NCBI RefSeq assembly: GCF_000237925.1
Contig: NW_017386027.1
Coordinates: 868,001 to 932,000 of the forward strand
Length of the DNA: 64,000 nucleotides
Direction: 5' to 3'
Origin: Schistosoma mansoni
Taxonomy: Eukaryota; Platyhelminthes; Trematoda; Strigeidida; Schistosomatidae
How positions within the stretch are numbered: the stretch's first letter is position 1; each line of letters begins with the position of its first letter. The translations under genes were made by a program, and so were the position numbers. This document shows, piece by piece, positions 10,470-22,200 of this stretch. The notes under the pieces were generated by a model that saw only the letters and a list, made by a program, of their open reading frames with translations, searched no databases and was not told where the DNA came from.

Positions 10470-10612
10470 AATCATTAACTGGACAGCTGTTTCATTCTAG
10501 CATGAGATTCCTCAGCGATGAACATCCATGACCGAGGATATATGTTATCCAGGGATCAAATGTCTAGCAGGGAACGCTTTCACTCTAGACCACTAAGCCA
10601 GCACTTAATGGT
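10470..10612 (-). mobile_element. Family B SINE, old copy
   Basis: Diverged reverse copy: GTTTCATTCTAGCATGAGAT for the ribozyme and CTCTAGACCACTAAGCCAGC for the tRNA-like head. Confidence 0.6.
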
Positions 10613-11065
10613 TATTTAACTTACGTTGGTTTTTGGTTTCTACATTTCTCTGGAAGCTCTCCCCCTCTATGCTGAAGATTTGTGGATAGTTGCATACTTG
10701 GAATACGTTTACTTTCATTAGAAGCGACATTAATTGAAAGACCGAATAATGGCAAGAGATTATGGACAGTGGTATCTCACTAACTCTCAGAATGTTCATC
10801 AACCTGTAATCATTGAGTCAGGATTATGCGATTAAATAGTCGAATATAAGATGTCCACCAGTTTAATTTGTCAATTTTCTGGGTCTATGAAATTATCAGA
10901 GATTGCTTTCACATAGATTAAAACAATTTTTCCAGATTTCCAAAGATTCACTCTTGACCGTACAGTAATACTGTAGTGAACAAGACACGGATGGGGATAA
11001 TCGAATGTATATAGACACGAATTACAGACTATCTCACTAAATTCTGATAAACATACAGTGAACAG
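10613..11065. other. Unassigned sequence upstream of the receptor exons
   Basis: No repeat or exon recognised. It may still be intron or 5' region of the minus-strand NR2E gene. Confidence 0.4.
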
Positions 11066-11270
11066 TTGATTTGCAAACTATCAATCAATTGTCTCATTCT
11101 TAACTGTTCCTTCTGCAAATATCAATCCATCTTCTCTAATTTCATTGTTCATGCATTTTCCTACCGACTGCGCTTCATTTCAGTTCTTTACTTACCGATC
11201 TTCTGCCAAAATACATTCTATCCCTTACCATCACCATATACTACTTATATGGATATAAGTAGACCAGACC
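11066..11270 (+). repeat. Dispersed repeat G, copy 1
   Basis: Similar to 35230-35406: TTAACTGTTCCTTCTGC, later ATCTTCTGC, ending TATACTACTTATATGGATAT then AAGTAG. The shared end suggests a fixed 3' boundary of an uncharacterised repeat. Confidence 0.55.
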
Positions 11271-11769
11271 ACAATACCTTGCAGGCATGGTACAGTACAT
11301 TTTAAAAAAACTATCCTGAACGTTCTTTATACTGAATACTCTAAGAAGTGCTGGATGATTTTTTTGAAAAGATCTTTCAGAGTTAGGAAGAATTCTATGA
11401 ATACACTGATCACATTGAAATGTTTAGAAACTTTCAAGATCAACTTAGAAGACTATTGAGTATGTTTTACTTATCTTGACTAGACAATTAACAAGTATAT
11501 TGTCAACTTTATTATGTTCTTCAAATACTTATAGAATCTTGGACTGACATATGGTCTCATAAAGATCCTTATGTTATGTACATTACGTAATCTTCTATGT
11601 AAATCTTCCTCTAAACTTCAATCTGCTTTTTATTCAAGGTTTCAATGTTGATCAAGACTTTTGATGATTAAGAAGTTGACCTCTCTGAGTTCTAGTACAA
11701 CTTTTATATTAAGTACTTACTATAGTTTCTATAATCTCATGTCTTACTTCAGCTTACAACTATGATTTA
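11271..11769. other. Unassigned AT-rich sequence
   Basis: Nothing recognised on either strand. Confidence 0.4.
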
Positions 11770-12128
11770 TGGATAGTGGCTAACAGTGTAATTCAGTTTG
11801 AAGCGTGTTTCTTCCTATTTCGAACTCGTCAACTGGATGTACCTACATCTCAGGATTAATGTTCGCTCCGGGACTCGAACATAATACCGTTCGCTTCAAA
11901 CGCTATCACGTTATCTACTCAGATACTGAGTCCTGATAGTCACTTGCTTATGCAATGGGGTGAAGTTTAAATTCATTTGGTGTTGTTTACTTGTATCTTC
12001 CGATTGCTATTCAAGACTTTAATTGATCAGTCTCTTATTGGCATATGTGCATCATGTGCAAACTGTCTTGATATTGTCTGAAGTCACAAGCTTTTTAAGC
12101 AAAGATTGTTAATGACTAACAATGAAAT
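11770..12128 (-). mobile_element. Family A SINE, full unit, degraded ribozyme
   Basis: One complete unit in reverse: ribozyme, tRNA-like head, body, and the beginning of the next unit (AGCAAAGATTG). This continuation past the unit end supports a tandem or circular origin for the template. Ribozyme bases differ at several core positions. Confidence 0.8.
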
Positions 12129-12196
12129 CATAACTATCATTTATTCTATTCAACTTTAGAATTATAAGTTGGCATGATATAAACAGAAAGTATCTC

Positions 12197-12362
12197 TTGA
12201 GGCGGGATCGTGAATGCGCACTAATGAGGAGTCCCATAATAGAACGAAATGACCGTCCAGTGCTCCTATAAGTTCTCCATAGTGATCTATCTTCAATTGA
12301 CTCATGATCTCAACTATATAAAATTACTAAAATCTCCACGAAAACCCCCCTTCTGATATTAA
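12197..12362 (+). mobile_element. Family B SINE, 5'-truncated
   Basis: Starts just before the ribozyme (GGGATCGTGAATGCGCACTA), has ATGAGGAGTCCC and CGAAAT, then the whole tail to CCCCCTTCTGATATTA. Confidence 0.75.
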
Positions 12363-13997
12363 AGAAAAAAGTAAAAAATGTATCCATGTATGTATCATTG
12401 TCAAAATACATTAAGATATTTAATTTTTTTTTGTATTTTTTTTACATTATCCACTATGTAAAGAAAAGATGTATCCATGTTGAATTGCTTCAATGTATCC
12501 TTTCTACCCCTTTCCTCTCTCTCTCCCTCTCACTCTCTTCCTCACTATTTAATTCAATAATGAAGTCACTTTTATTGACATAAAGAAAAACATTCGAAAA
12601 TGGAAAAGAAAAAAAAAGGAAGAATGTTCGACTGTTTGTTTTTTTCTCATGGAAAGTTTCTGGGTGGACTTTGTCTTTTTTACCTTTTTAGAACAAAAAA
12701 AACTGTCTAGTCAAATCATTTAAGACAAATACACGCACACACACCCCTCACAGACATACACATACAGTTAGAGGGAAATTGAGGAGAATAGATAAAACTC
12801 TACTTAAAATGATATCATACAAGATAACAGTAGTAGTAGTAGTAGTATAAGTAGTATTATCAGTAGTATCATCAATAGTAAATCATTGTAATACATACTT
12901 AAAAGTAGATGTTTTCTATTCTATACACATCTAATATGATATATGTAAACATAGACGAAACTCTACTCAGAATGATATAAGATAACAGTAGAAGTAGCAT
13001 TAGCAGTAGTAGTATAAGTAGTATTATCAGTAGTATCAATAATAGTAAATCATTAAAGTAGATGTTTTCTATTCTATACCCATTTCATATGATATAAGTA
13101 AACATAGATAGATTACTTTTTAATTGTTATGATCATTTTAACCATACACACACACAGTCCATCACCACCACCCCCTCCTCCCTCCTCCATCTTTCGTTTT
13201 CCTCCCCCCGATTAATGTTGGGAAATTTTTTTTAAGAAAAAAAATACTATTTTTATACTCGTCATTTTAATCCCCTTGCCAATTATTCAATTGTCTGTTT
13301 TTTTTTTCAATATTCAATTTGTCCTTAACTTACACTAAGTATCACTTAAGAAAAAAGAAACTGGATTTTTAAAAGAAAAATGGTTTTTCTCTTTTTTCTT
13401 TTTCTTTTTGTTTTTTCTTTTTTCTTTTTCTTTTTTCTTTTTTCTCTTTCTTTGTCTTCATAAAACATAATGATAACATGAATAGACATGATTTTATTTA
13501 AACAGTTAGGAGTAAAGTGAATAAGTGGATTACGATTATGTAATTAACTTTAATGTAATGAAAAGAAAAGAACAAAAAAAAAGAGAAAAAACGAAAAAAA
13601 AAGAAAAAAAGGGGGGGAGAAAACTAAAATCGTGTGAATATAAACCATATGGAATGTGAAAATGAAAAACAAAAGGAAACAGAATCATTTTTTTTTATAA
13701 ATTGAATGATGTAATTGTTTTAAATGAATATTCATGTTCAAGTTTCTGATAGAAAAGTGAAGAAAAAAACGAGGAAAAATTAGACATTTGTGGATGTTTG
13801 GGGGTATATGTACTACTGATATTGACTGATATAAGTAGTATGTTTGATGAATTGAAAATGAAATATCTGATGGTAGAAGATTAAGAAGATCAAAGAAAAT
13901 AGAATGAGAATAGAGAATGATTGGTGTAGAAATGAAGAAACAGTTGAGTAATGAGACAATTGATTGACAGTTTATAAATAAAGTATTTGGTGTATCA
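12363..13997. other. Low-complexity, strand-asymmetric AT-rich block
   Basis: Long T-, C/T- and A-rich runs (for example 13380-13450 and 13560-13620), AGT repeats at 12830 and 12990 and CA runs at 12730 and 13145. Two ~100 bp segments around 12780-12920 and 12950-13090 are similar to each other. No transposon family from the rest of the window is seen, so this may be host regulatory or 5' sequence of the NR2E gene; no coding exon could be supported. Confidence 0.5.
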
Positions 13998-14420
13998 TAA
14001 GCAAAGATGGATAGTGGCTAGCAGTGGAATCCAGTTTGACGCGCGTTTCATCCTATTTGAGACTCGTCAGCTGGATAAGTGAATTTAAACTTCACCCCAT
14101 TGCACAAGCAAGTGACTATCAGGACTCAGTAGCTGAGTGGATAACGTGATGGAGTTTGAAGCAAACGTTAAAGGGTTCGAGTTCCTCCCAGAGTGAACAT
14201 CAACTGTGAGATGCAGGTGCATCCAGCTGACGAGTCCCAAATAGGACAAAACGCTCATCTTGGATTCCACTGCCAGCCAATATTCATCTTTGTTTATAAT
14301 GCTTGTGAATTAACGCTATATCGAGGCAATACGCACATTATGCATATATACCAATAAGAGACTGATCAATTGCAGTCCTAAACATCAATGGGAAGTTTCA
14401 AACAGACAATACCAAGTGAA
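13998..14420. mobile_element. Family A SINE, head-to-head inverted pair
   Basis: 13998-14076 is the ribozyme arm in reverse; 14077-14420 is body, tRNA-like head (AGTAGCTGAGTGGATAACG), ribozyme and body again in forward order. The forward core has CTGACGAGTCCC with a GACAAAACGC strand instead of GACGAAACGC. Confidence 0.85.
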
Positions 14421-14794
14421 TACACATTGTTAGATTTATCCTATAAGGTTCTACCTTAGTTTCTGTTTGCTAAAGGAATATACTGTGTACTGTGGAATCT
14501 GGACGATTCATCAGTAGAATAATGATCTTTTAAATATTCTTCTGAATATGACTGAAGGAAGAAACTTTATAAAAACGGTTTATCAGTACTATTTGGTTAA
14601 ACATAAATTAAGCTTTTATCCTATTCTCTAGTTATCATTTTCATCTTTTCTATCTTTTGGCATAATAAGTTATGGTATATATAAAACAAAATACATGAGC
14701 TTTATGGAAGTTTGTAATGACTTTGCATCTAAATTTGATTTGATATCCAGTCAATGGAATCTCTCTCACCTCAGATCCACTTACATATGAATAC
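14421..14794. other. Unassigned sequence
   Basis: No feature recognised. Confidence 0.4.
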
Positions 14795-14905
14795 AATCTA
14801 TGATTTCGATAAAGTTTTGTTCTCTAAGCTGGATGATTTGGTTGTGGAGCTTTCATCATTCTTCTGAACAACATCATCAGCATAAACGTCAGGTAGAAGT
14901 GCATC
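14795..14905 (-). repeat. Family E repeat
   Basis: Reverse of the unit at 6845-6965 (GTTTTGTTCTCTAAGCTGGA, later GAACAACATCATCAGC). Confidence 0.65.
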
Positions 14906-15069
14906 ATCTTGTGTCACACTTCTCATTATACACCAGATATCTCATACACACTAAAGCAAATGCCTACTTTGAAGATTGTTAACACTGATTAAGTTGGATT
15001 TCATTGCACTATTGTTATATGGTATATTGATCATCGTTTTATCAAATATACGTGCTATCTCAGTCAGTT

Positions 15070-15400
15070 ATTTACAACATAGAGCGAGGCATATATGTAT
15101 GCATCGGTCCAAGTTGCCACATCTCATTAGCACAACAAGATGAACATCGAATTCATAGAAGTAGTTACTTCAATAGTAGTAATAAATAAAAGGAAGAAAG
15201 AGTTAGTTCGTAGAAAGAAAGATATAAAGTAATTTTAATCTGACGGTGTAAGGGGAAACAAAGAATGTACACACATACTCTATCATTATCACTTCTGAGT
15301 TATGTCACGCAAAGTCTCCAACCATTGGTTACGATAGTCACACGGACCCCAACCAAGTAGTCTGTATCTACTAGTATGGCACGTTCTATCTAGTTTACAT
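15070..15400 (+). repeat. Dispersed repeat F, copy 1
   Basis: GCATCGGTCCAAGTTGCCAC, later TCACGCAAAGTCTCCAACC and GGACCCCAACCAAGTAGTC. The same opening occurs at 50695 and a shorter match near 32140. No coding content seen; class not known to me. Confidence 0.5.
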
Positions 15401-15676
15401 CCAATTCTATCTTAAATTGTTCCCACATTAATAGATTCCTAATTTACTCGCTACATATCCTTAGAGCTTATATTCCTTAATTATTAGTTTTGGAACTTAT
15501 CAAACATGCAACCTGTTGACTATTAACAAATAACTCTATAACAAAGTTAAATCTACTTTAGTTGTATATAGTTTATCTCATTATTTGTATATTTGGTATT
15601 TGAATTCACCGCATTCTTCACTAATTACAGATTATCACCAGATCTATAGTAAATACCTTTCAAAATTATTCATTAG
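15401..15676. other. Unassigned sequence
   Basis: AT-rich, no supported feature. Confidence 0.4.
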
Positions 15677-16190
15677 TAGGCCCCCAAAATGCCCTAGTAT
15701 AGCCGAGAGTGGGGAGAGTCGGGCTCTCCCTCTCAACATGATCTATCATGGCCACGTGTGTGGAGCAACTGTCAGGGAATTCCTATCCACTGCCTTCTCG
15801 TGGCGAGGGTGTTGTTCATGAAATCGAGAAGACGAAAACTGAATGTCTATCACTTTAACAGGGTTGGTGAATATGGAGGATCCACCTATGGGAGATGGAA
15901 AACCTTGATTCCAAACCAATGGTGTACATTGGCTTCAGAATCCTGAGAGAACAAATGGTGTATGAACCTATTGTTGGTCACCGACTACCATGAGACTACA
16001 TCTCCTTACGTTGCTCTACTTCCTTGTGGATCAAACCTTTAGGTTGAAGGCTCCAGGTGTGGCTCCCTAAGGAAACCACCTAATTCTGTTTTGGCGCCTG
16101 AGCAGTATCAAGTCTCAGACACAAATCAAATGACTTGTCTGGCGCATATGTATTCGGTGCCCCTTTATACCAATACGGATAAATACACAA
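15677..16190 (+). mobile_element. LT-SINE, old copy
   Basis: Begins GCCCCCAAAATGCCCTAG and ends near GGTGCCCCTTTATACCAATA. Many substitutions compared with the copies at 55746 and 57005. Confidence 0.85.
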
Positions 16191-16997
16191 CTCATAAACT
16201 ATGATACACTTGATTATTAAGGTTGTTAATTTTTATAAAAGATTTTAATCAACTGAAGAGTTTATCAAGTATTAAATAGCATATTTTTTAATAACTCTTC
16301 ATTATCTTTAATGTAAGGTGAATAGTACCCCCTCTCTCCCCCCCCTACACACTTATCTTCTCCTTTTTCTTTAAACCTCATCCACCCTTTTTTTATACTG
16401 TTCAACCTTATTTCATTTCCCTTAGTTATTAATATCATCACTATATATTCTTAGCTGGTGTTCTATTATCAAACTGCTTAATAGATGTAACCTCTCTTAT
16501 CAAAACAAACAAACAACCTTTTTGGACCATCTCAATGATATTTTGAATTGTTATTAGAGGATTTTAAAACCAACTTATCTATATCTAATTCATATGAATC
16601 AAATACCTTTACATGAATCAGTTAGTTAGTTAGTTAGTTAGTTAAGTAGGTAAGTAAGTAAGTAGGTAATGAAGTAGGTAAATAAGTAGTCTAATAAGTT
16701 AAGTATATGTTGAATATGATGTATATATATATATATATGAAGTGATGACTATATAATTAACAATCATCATTCAACTATACTACTTATTTACATAGTAATA
16801 ATGATCTTATTTATAATCTTGAAAATATATAAATTTTTTTTGTTATAATTTTTTTATTACTAATAAATACTACTTATTTATCAATGAAACTTAAAGTAAT
16901 CGGATTAATAGAAGAGACTAATTTCGTTCATTTTTCCTAACTTGTCTCTCTCTCTCTCTCTGTTTTCTTTATCCTATTTAAACAAATTATATGTATT
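16191..16997. other. Unassigned, with simple repeats
   Basis: GTTA/GTAA runs at 16621-16690, a TA run at 16718-16740 and a TC run at 16945-16962; no other feature. Confidence 0.6.
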
Positions 16998-17367
16998 GTA
17001 AGCAAAGATAGATAGTGGCTAGCGGTGGAATCCAGTTGGACGCGCGTTTTTTTTTCCTATTTGGGACTCGTCAGCTGGATGTAATTGCATCTCATAGTTG
17101 ATGTTCACTCTGAGCGGGATTCGAACCCAGTAACTTTCGCTTCAAACGCTATCGCGTTATCCACTCAACTACTGAGTTTTGATAGCCACTTCCTTGTGCG
17201 ATGGGGTGAAAGTTTAAAACTATCTATCTTTGCTTATAATGCTTGTGAATTAAGGCTATATTGAGGCAAAAAGCACAGTATGCACATATGCCAATTAGAG
17301 ACTGACCAGTTGCAGTCCTAACACATCGATGGGAAGATTCAAATAAACAATACTAAATGAATTTAAA
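16998..17367. mobile_element. Family A SINE, inverted pair
   Basis: 16998-17219 reverse (ribozyme, tRNA-like head, start of body) then 17220-17367 forward body starting CTATCTATCTTTGCTTATAA. A T-run has expanded between CGCGT and CCTATTT in the ribozyme. Confidence 0.85.
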
Positions 17368-17620
17368 TTATATGTATATCTATATAAGGAGATTACTACT
17401 AACAAACGTTATCAGTAGTATATATAGACATAAATATGACTAATTGAAAAACAGAAAAGTTAGAAAAACGCGCGTACAAAAAAGAAAAATAAACAAACTT
17501 AGTTACATGTTAAATTGTCATTTATTGAGTAAGAAAATGTAACAATTCAAATTATATTTGACGTGTTCATCTAGTTTATTTTTGGGGGGGGGTTGTTCTA
17601 AAAGTCTAGTGACTATTTTT

Positions 17621-17785
17621 TTTATAGTTGAAATCATGTGTCAATTGAAGTTAGACTATCATGGAAAACCTAGAAGCACTGCTGAGGAGTCCCACAATGG
17701 GACAAAATGGCCGTCCAGTGCTTCCAAGTTTTTCATGGTGGTCTAGCTTCAATTGACTCATGATTTCAACTATGAAAATCACTTC
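17621..17785. mobile_element. Family B SINE, minimal fold-back
   Basis: Tail in reverse 17621-17680, then ribozyme and tail forward to 17785. The tRNA-like head is absent. Forward ribozyme: CTGAGGAGTCCCACAATGGG then ACAAAATGGCCGTCC. Confidence 0.8.
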
Positions 17786-17805
17786 ACTTCTAAATGATAT
17801 TTAAT

Positions 17806-18190
17806 CATAGTTGAATTCATGAATCGATGTAGGCTAGGCCACCAGGAAAAACCTGGAAGGAGTAGACGGCCTTTTCGTCCTACAATAGGAATCGTCAACA
17901 GTGTGCATCCACGATCCCACCTCGCAAGATTCAAACTCAGGACCTTCGGTCTCGCGCGCGAACGCTTAGCCTCTAGACCACTGATCCAGCATTCAATGAG
18001 GTCAATGTCTAACTTCAACCAATCCACGAAATGGCACAACTGTCCACCATTATCTTCAGTGAGTTTCTGCCTCACAACAGACATATATTGAACTCCATTA
18101 GTCATGGTCGTCCATTGCTTCCAGGTTTTCCATGATGGTCTAGCTTTAATTGATTCATGAATTCAACTATCAAATTAATATAATCTCCAC
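17806..18190. mobile_element. Family B SINE, palindromic subfamily, copy 1
   Basis: Reverse tail, ribozyme, tRNA-like head and body to 18105 (TTAGTCATGG), then forward partial ribozyme and tail (TCGTCCATTGCTTCCAGG). The join is at the same place as in 20172-20535, so the inverted form was inherited and not made anew. Confidence 0.85.
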
Positions 18191-18600
18191 AGTCTCTTAT
18201 TAACATATGTACATCATGTAAGGATTATCTCGATACAGTCTTAAGTCACAAGCATTATAAACAAAGATGAATAGTGACTAGCAATGGAATCCAGGATGTG
18301 TGTTTCGTCCTACTTGTGACTCGTTAGCCAGATGCACATATGCTAATAAGAGATTAATCAGTTGCAGTCTTAAACATCAATAGGAAGATTCAATCAAACA
18401 ATACCAAGTTAATTTAAACTTCATCCCATTGCATAAGCAAGTGACTATCAGGACTCAGTAGATAAGTGAATAACTTGATGGTGCTTGAAGCAAACGGTAG
18501 TACTTTCAAGTGCTAGAGTGAACATCAACTGTGAGATGCAGGTATATCCAGTTGACAAGTTCGAAATAGGACGAAACGCGCGTCGAGGATTCCACTACTG
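18191..18600. mobile_element. Family A SINE, inverted pair
   Basis: 18191-18334 reverse body and ribozyme; 18335-18600 forward body, tRNA-like head and ribozyme (GGACGAAACGCGCGTC kept, CTGACGAG changed to TTGACAAG). Confidence 0.85.
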
Positions 18601-19082
18601 CGATTGTTAAACTTTGAGGGCTTTTAAGAATTGAAATAATAGAAATGATTTTATTGTACAGTTAAATGATTCTGATGGTATTATATTCAGTTAGCTAAGT
18701 ATTTTAGTCATTGGGCTTTCATTAACATTCTGTACAAAATCATCAACTCCTGCCACATGTTTTGGGACTTTTAATTCCGGCTAATTATCACCTGACTTAT
18801 TCGTCAATCGAAATAAGACTTATAAAATCTTAGTACTGTGCCAAACGAATGACGTTCGACCAGTATGAGCAGCCTAGTATTTTTATTGATCCTATATCTT
18901 CCTAGCCCTACCAGTTGAGCCCAAAACATTAATGTCAGCTTCTATTTTATTAACCATTTATTTCAAACATATCTAGTTTATACACAAGCCAACCAGACCA
19001 CACCATACCGTAAATGAGAAATAATATTTGCACAAGATCAAGCCAAAAATTGGTTGTGATTGTGTGAGACTGTTTAAATGAT
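18601..19082. other. Unassigned sequence
   Basis: Nothing recognised on either strand. Confidence 0.4.
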
Positions 19083-19200
19083 CGGGATCGTGTATGAGCA
19101 CTACTGAGGAGTCCTACACTAGGACGAAACAGTTGTCCATTGCTTCTAGGTTTTCTATGGTGGTCTAGTTTTAATTTACTCATGAACTCTATCATTAAAT
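19083..19200 (+). mobile_element. Family B SINE, 3' half
   Basis: GGGATCGTGTATGAGCAC, CTGAGGAGTCC, GGACGAAACAGTTGTCC and tail. Core bases CTGAGGA and GAAAC are both kept; stem III palindrome is changed. Confidence 0.75.
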
Positions 19201-19651
19201 GAATTTTGATTAGTGAAAACAATACGGTTCATCAAAATACATGGAAAATAAAAAAAACAGTACTGGGATAAATGTAAATGCAATAATAATAGTAATAATA
19301 ATGAGGATATATAAGAGGAGGATTGGCGGTCTTTTTGAATATCTGGGCTACCTGTTCCTGTCATATAGATATTTCAACAAGTTAACTGTTTTAGTTTGTT
19401 TGTTTGTTTTAACACATCATTATGCATATTAGTTTCATAACCTACTGAGGCGCATTTGTGAAAAGTTTACGACCTTTTGCTGTACAAGTTACAAAAGAGT
19501 CCAATCAGAGATATAGCGGTTGCTGGCAACAAGCATTGATGTTTATTCCTGAAATTGTTTACATCTAACTGAGACGATCACTCAATATTTATCGTCAGGA
19601 TTGATCAACAAATTAAAAAAGGAAACCTGTTGAAATACATCGTGATGAGAA
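19201..19651. other. Unassigned sequence
   Basis: No supported feature. Confidence 0.4.
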
Positions 19652-19880
19652 TGCCGGCTCAGTGGTCTAGAGGTTAAGTGCTCTGGCGCGAGACTGATAG
19701 GTCCTGGGTTCGAATATCGCGAGTGTGGGATCGTGGTTGCGCACTGCTGAAGAATCCCACAATCAGACGAGTTGGCCGTCCATTGCCTCCAGGTTTTCCA
19801 TGGTGGTCTAGCTTCAATTGACTCATGATTTCAACTATGAGAATAATGAAATCTCCACAAAACCCCTTCTGATAATAATA
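19652..19880 (+). mobile_element. Family B SINE with tRNA-like head
   Basis: GGCTCAGTGGTCTAGAGGTT (A box region), B box GGGTTCGAATATC, ribozyme with CTGAAGAATCCC and a broken GAAAC strand, and full tail to CCCCTTCTGATAATA. Confidence 0.85.
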
Positions 19881-19939
19881 AAATTCGATATTGTACTGAA
19901 ATTATAATATTGAATAATGTCATGAATAATAAGAAGATG

Positions 19940-20075
19940 AATAAATCTTTCTTGTCATTAATTGACTTTAGACAACCATTGAAAACTAGAAAGGACTAGA
20001 TAGTTGTTAGATTGGATTTCTCATCAATGTATTCATGACCTCAACAGAGATAGAACCTACGAGTATAACTGCTTC
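19940..20075 (-). mobile_element. Family B SINE, old fragment
   Basis: TTTAGACAACCATTGAAAAC then TTGTTAGATTGGATTTCTCA resemble the reverse tail and ribozyme. Confidence 0.4.
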
Positions 20076-20171
20076 CTAGTTGTTGATGTTTACTAATTTG
20101 TAAAGTAAACTATGAAACCTAACAACCTCAACAAACATATTATTACGAATAATAAAGACTAAGCCTGACAA

Positions 20172-20535
20172 TCATACCTGGAAGCAGTGGACGGCCGTTT
20201 CGTCCTACTATACGACTCCTCAACTGTGTGCATCCACGATCACGCTCGCACGATTCAAACACAGGACCATCGGTATCGTGCGCGAACGTTTAGCCTCCAG
20301 ACCACTAAGCCGAGATCTCATGGGGTTAATGTCTAACTCTAACCAATCCATGAAATGGCGCAACTGTCCACCATTATCTTCAGTGAGTTTCTGCCTCACA
20401 ACAGACATGTATTGGACTCCACTGGTCATGGTCATTCATTGCTTCCAGGTTTTCCATGATGGTCTAGCTTTAATTGATTCATGAATTCAACTAATAAACT
20501 CCCTTAATCTCCACAAAACCCCATTCTGATAATAA
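20172..20535. mobile_element. Family B SINE, palindromic subfamily, copy 2
   Basis: Same order and same join (GGTCATGG then TCATTCATTGCTTCC, at about 20430) as 17806-18190, and a better-kept tail reaching CCCCATTCTGATAATAATTG. Confidence 0.85.
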
Positions 20536-20861
20536 TTGATACTATTCATTCTATATTAAATGCTTTGTATATAATTATGTCTTTATTATCTCTGTTCATT
20601 GGAGTTTGTTGGCAGTCAATGCATTCATTTGTTCCTTGACTAGTTATTACATGACCACACTGAACATATCAATTCAAGTGAATGATCTTAATCAATACAA
20701 CAGACACAACTATTTGCCCATTATAACAATGTTACGTTTCATGAATGATATCATTGGTAGAATCGTAGAATACCAAAAAGGATCATATCATAATTCAAAA
20801 CGTTATTACAGTAAACTTTAATATCACTGAGAACCAAACCTACGGATTCTGATTCTCCTAA
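20536..20861. other. Unassigned sequence
   Basis: Short open frames only; nothing recognised. Confidence 0.4.
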
Positions 20862-21045
20862 TAAGAATCCTGAAGGGAAACGGAAAAGAGGAAAGCTGAA
20901 GGATACACTACGTCGGGAATTGGACGTAGACATGAAAAGGATGAATAGCAACTGGAAAGGATTGTCTAGGATAGGGTTGAATGGAGAGTACTGGTCGATA
21001 GCCTATGTTCCTCCGGAAGAAGTAACAGGCGTAAGCATAGGTTGA
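20862..21045 (+). mobile_element. RTE LINE 3' end fragment
   Basis: AATCCTGAAGGGAAACGGAA, GACATGAAAAGGATGAATAG and the tail GTAACAGGCGTAAGC; C-terminal coding end of the RTE LINE seen more fully at 35863. Confidence 0.85.
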
Positions 21046-21262
21046 AATCTAATCAATCATATATTTTATTTGAATCAATTTATGATACAATATGATCTTC
21101 ACCTAGTAACATAGAGAATTATTGTCTTAATCTTGACTTTGTTAACCATACAAATCATATTTCTCCAACATAATTACAGAGAATCCACCAACCACCCATC
21201 CACCAACATTTATCATCCCGATTACCAGTGAATTTTATGATACAAAAAACAATTAAGAAGTT

Positions 21263-21606
21263 TCATAGTTGAAATCCTGAGTCAATTGAAGCTAGACCAC
21301 CATGAAAAACCTGAAAGCAGTGGACGACCGTTTCGTCCTATTATGGGACTCCTCAGCAGTGCGCATCCACGATCCCCCCTCGTGAGACTCGAACCCAGGA
21401 CCTACCAGTCTCGCGCCAGAGCACTTAACCGATAGACCACTGAGCCAGCCGGCATCCAACGGTGTTAATGTCTAACTTCAATCAATCCACGATGTTCGAG
21501 AAACCACACTGCTGAGGAGTCCCATAATAGAATGAAACAGCCGTCCAGTGCTTCCAGGTTTTCTATGGTGGTCTAGCTTTAATCGAGTCATGAATTCAAC
21601 CAATGG
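21263..21606. mobile_element. Family B SINE with ribozymes at both ends
   Basis: Reverse tail, ribozyme, tRNA-like head and body fragment to 21503, then a forward ribozyme and tail from 21504. The minus-strand ribozyme keeps CTGAGGAG, GGACGAAAC and the GTC cleavage triplet, making it one of the best family B cores in the window. Confidence 0.85.
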
Positions 21607-21710
21607 AGATTATCGAAAAAGGATACAGAAAACTTAGGAGCAATGAAGTTTCATTACTAATTTTGCAGCCTTAATTCTTAATATTAACCAACTATTAATC
21701 ATATGATTTA

Positions 21711-22200
21711 TTTATTTATTTGAACATATAAATATTGGTACAAGGAGGCACCAGATATATATGCGCCACACAAGTCACTTGATTTGTGTGTGGGCTATGA
21801 TACTGCCCGGGTGACCAAACTGAAGCAGGTGGTTTTCTTAGAGTGTCACACCAGGAGGCAGTGGAGCAACGTTAGGAGACTCAGTCTCATGGTAGTCAGT
21901 GACTAACAATAGATTCATACTCCACTTGTTCCCTCAGGATCCTAGAGCCCATATGTACCGTTGGTTTGGAATCACGGTTTTCCAACTCCTCTAGGTGAAC
22001 TCTCTGTGTCCACCAACTCGGTTAAAGCGTGGGACATTCGGTTTTCGTCCTCTCAATTTCGTGATCAACACTCCCGCTGAGAGAAGGCAGTGAGTAGGAC
22101 TTCCCTGACAGTTGCTGTGCACACGTGGCCATATGAGAGCACTTCGAGAGGGAGAGATGACTCTCCCTAACCTCGGCCGTACCAGGTCATTTGAGGGCTA
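21711..22200 (-). mobile_element. LT-SINE, old copy
   Basis: Reverse copy from the TTTATTTATTTATTTGAAC tail to the 5' end at GGTCATTTGAGGGCT; an internal ~60 bp near 21850 is missing compared with other copies. Confidence 0.85.

Noticed and set aside
19652-19740. tRNA gene (A and B boxes, tRNA-like fold)
   Set aside because: The same head occurs many times in both orientations, always followed by the ribozyme and SINE tail; acceptor stems do not pair. These are SINE heads.
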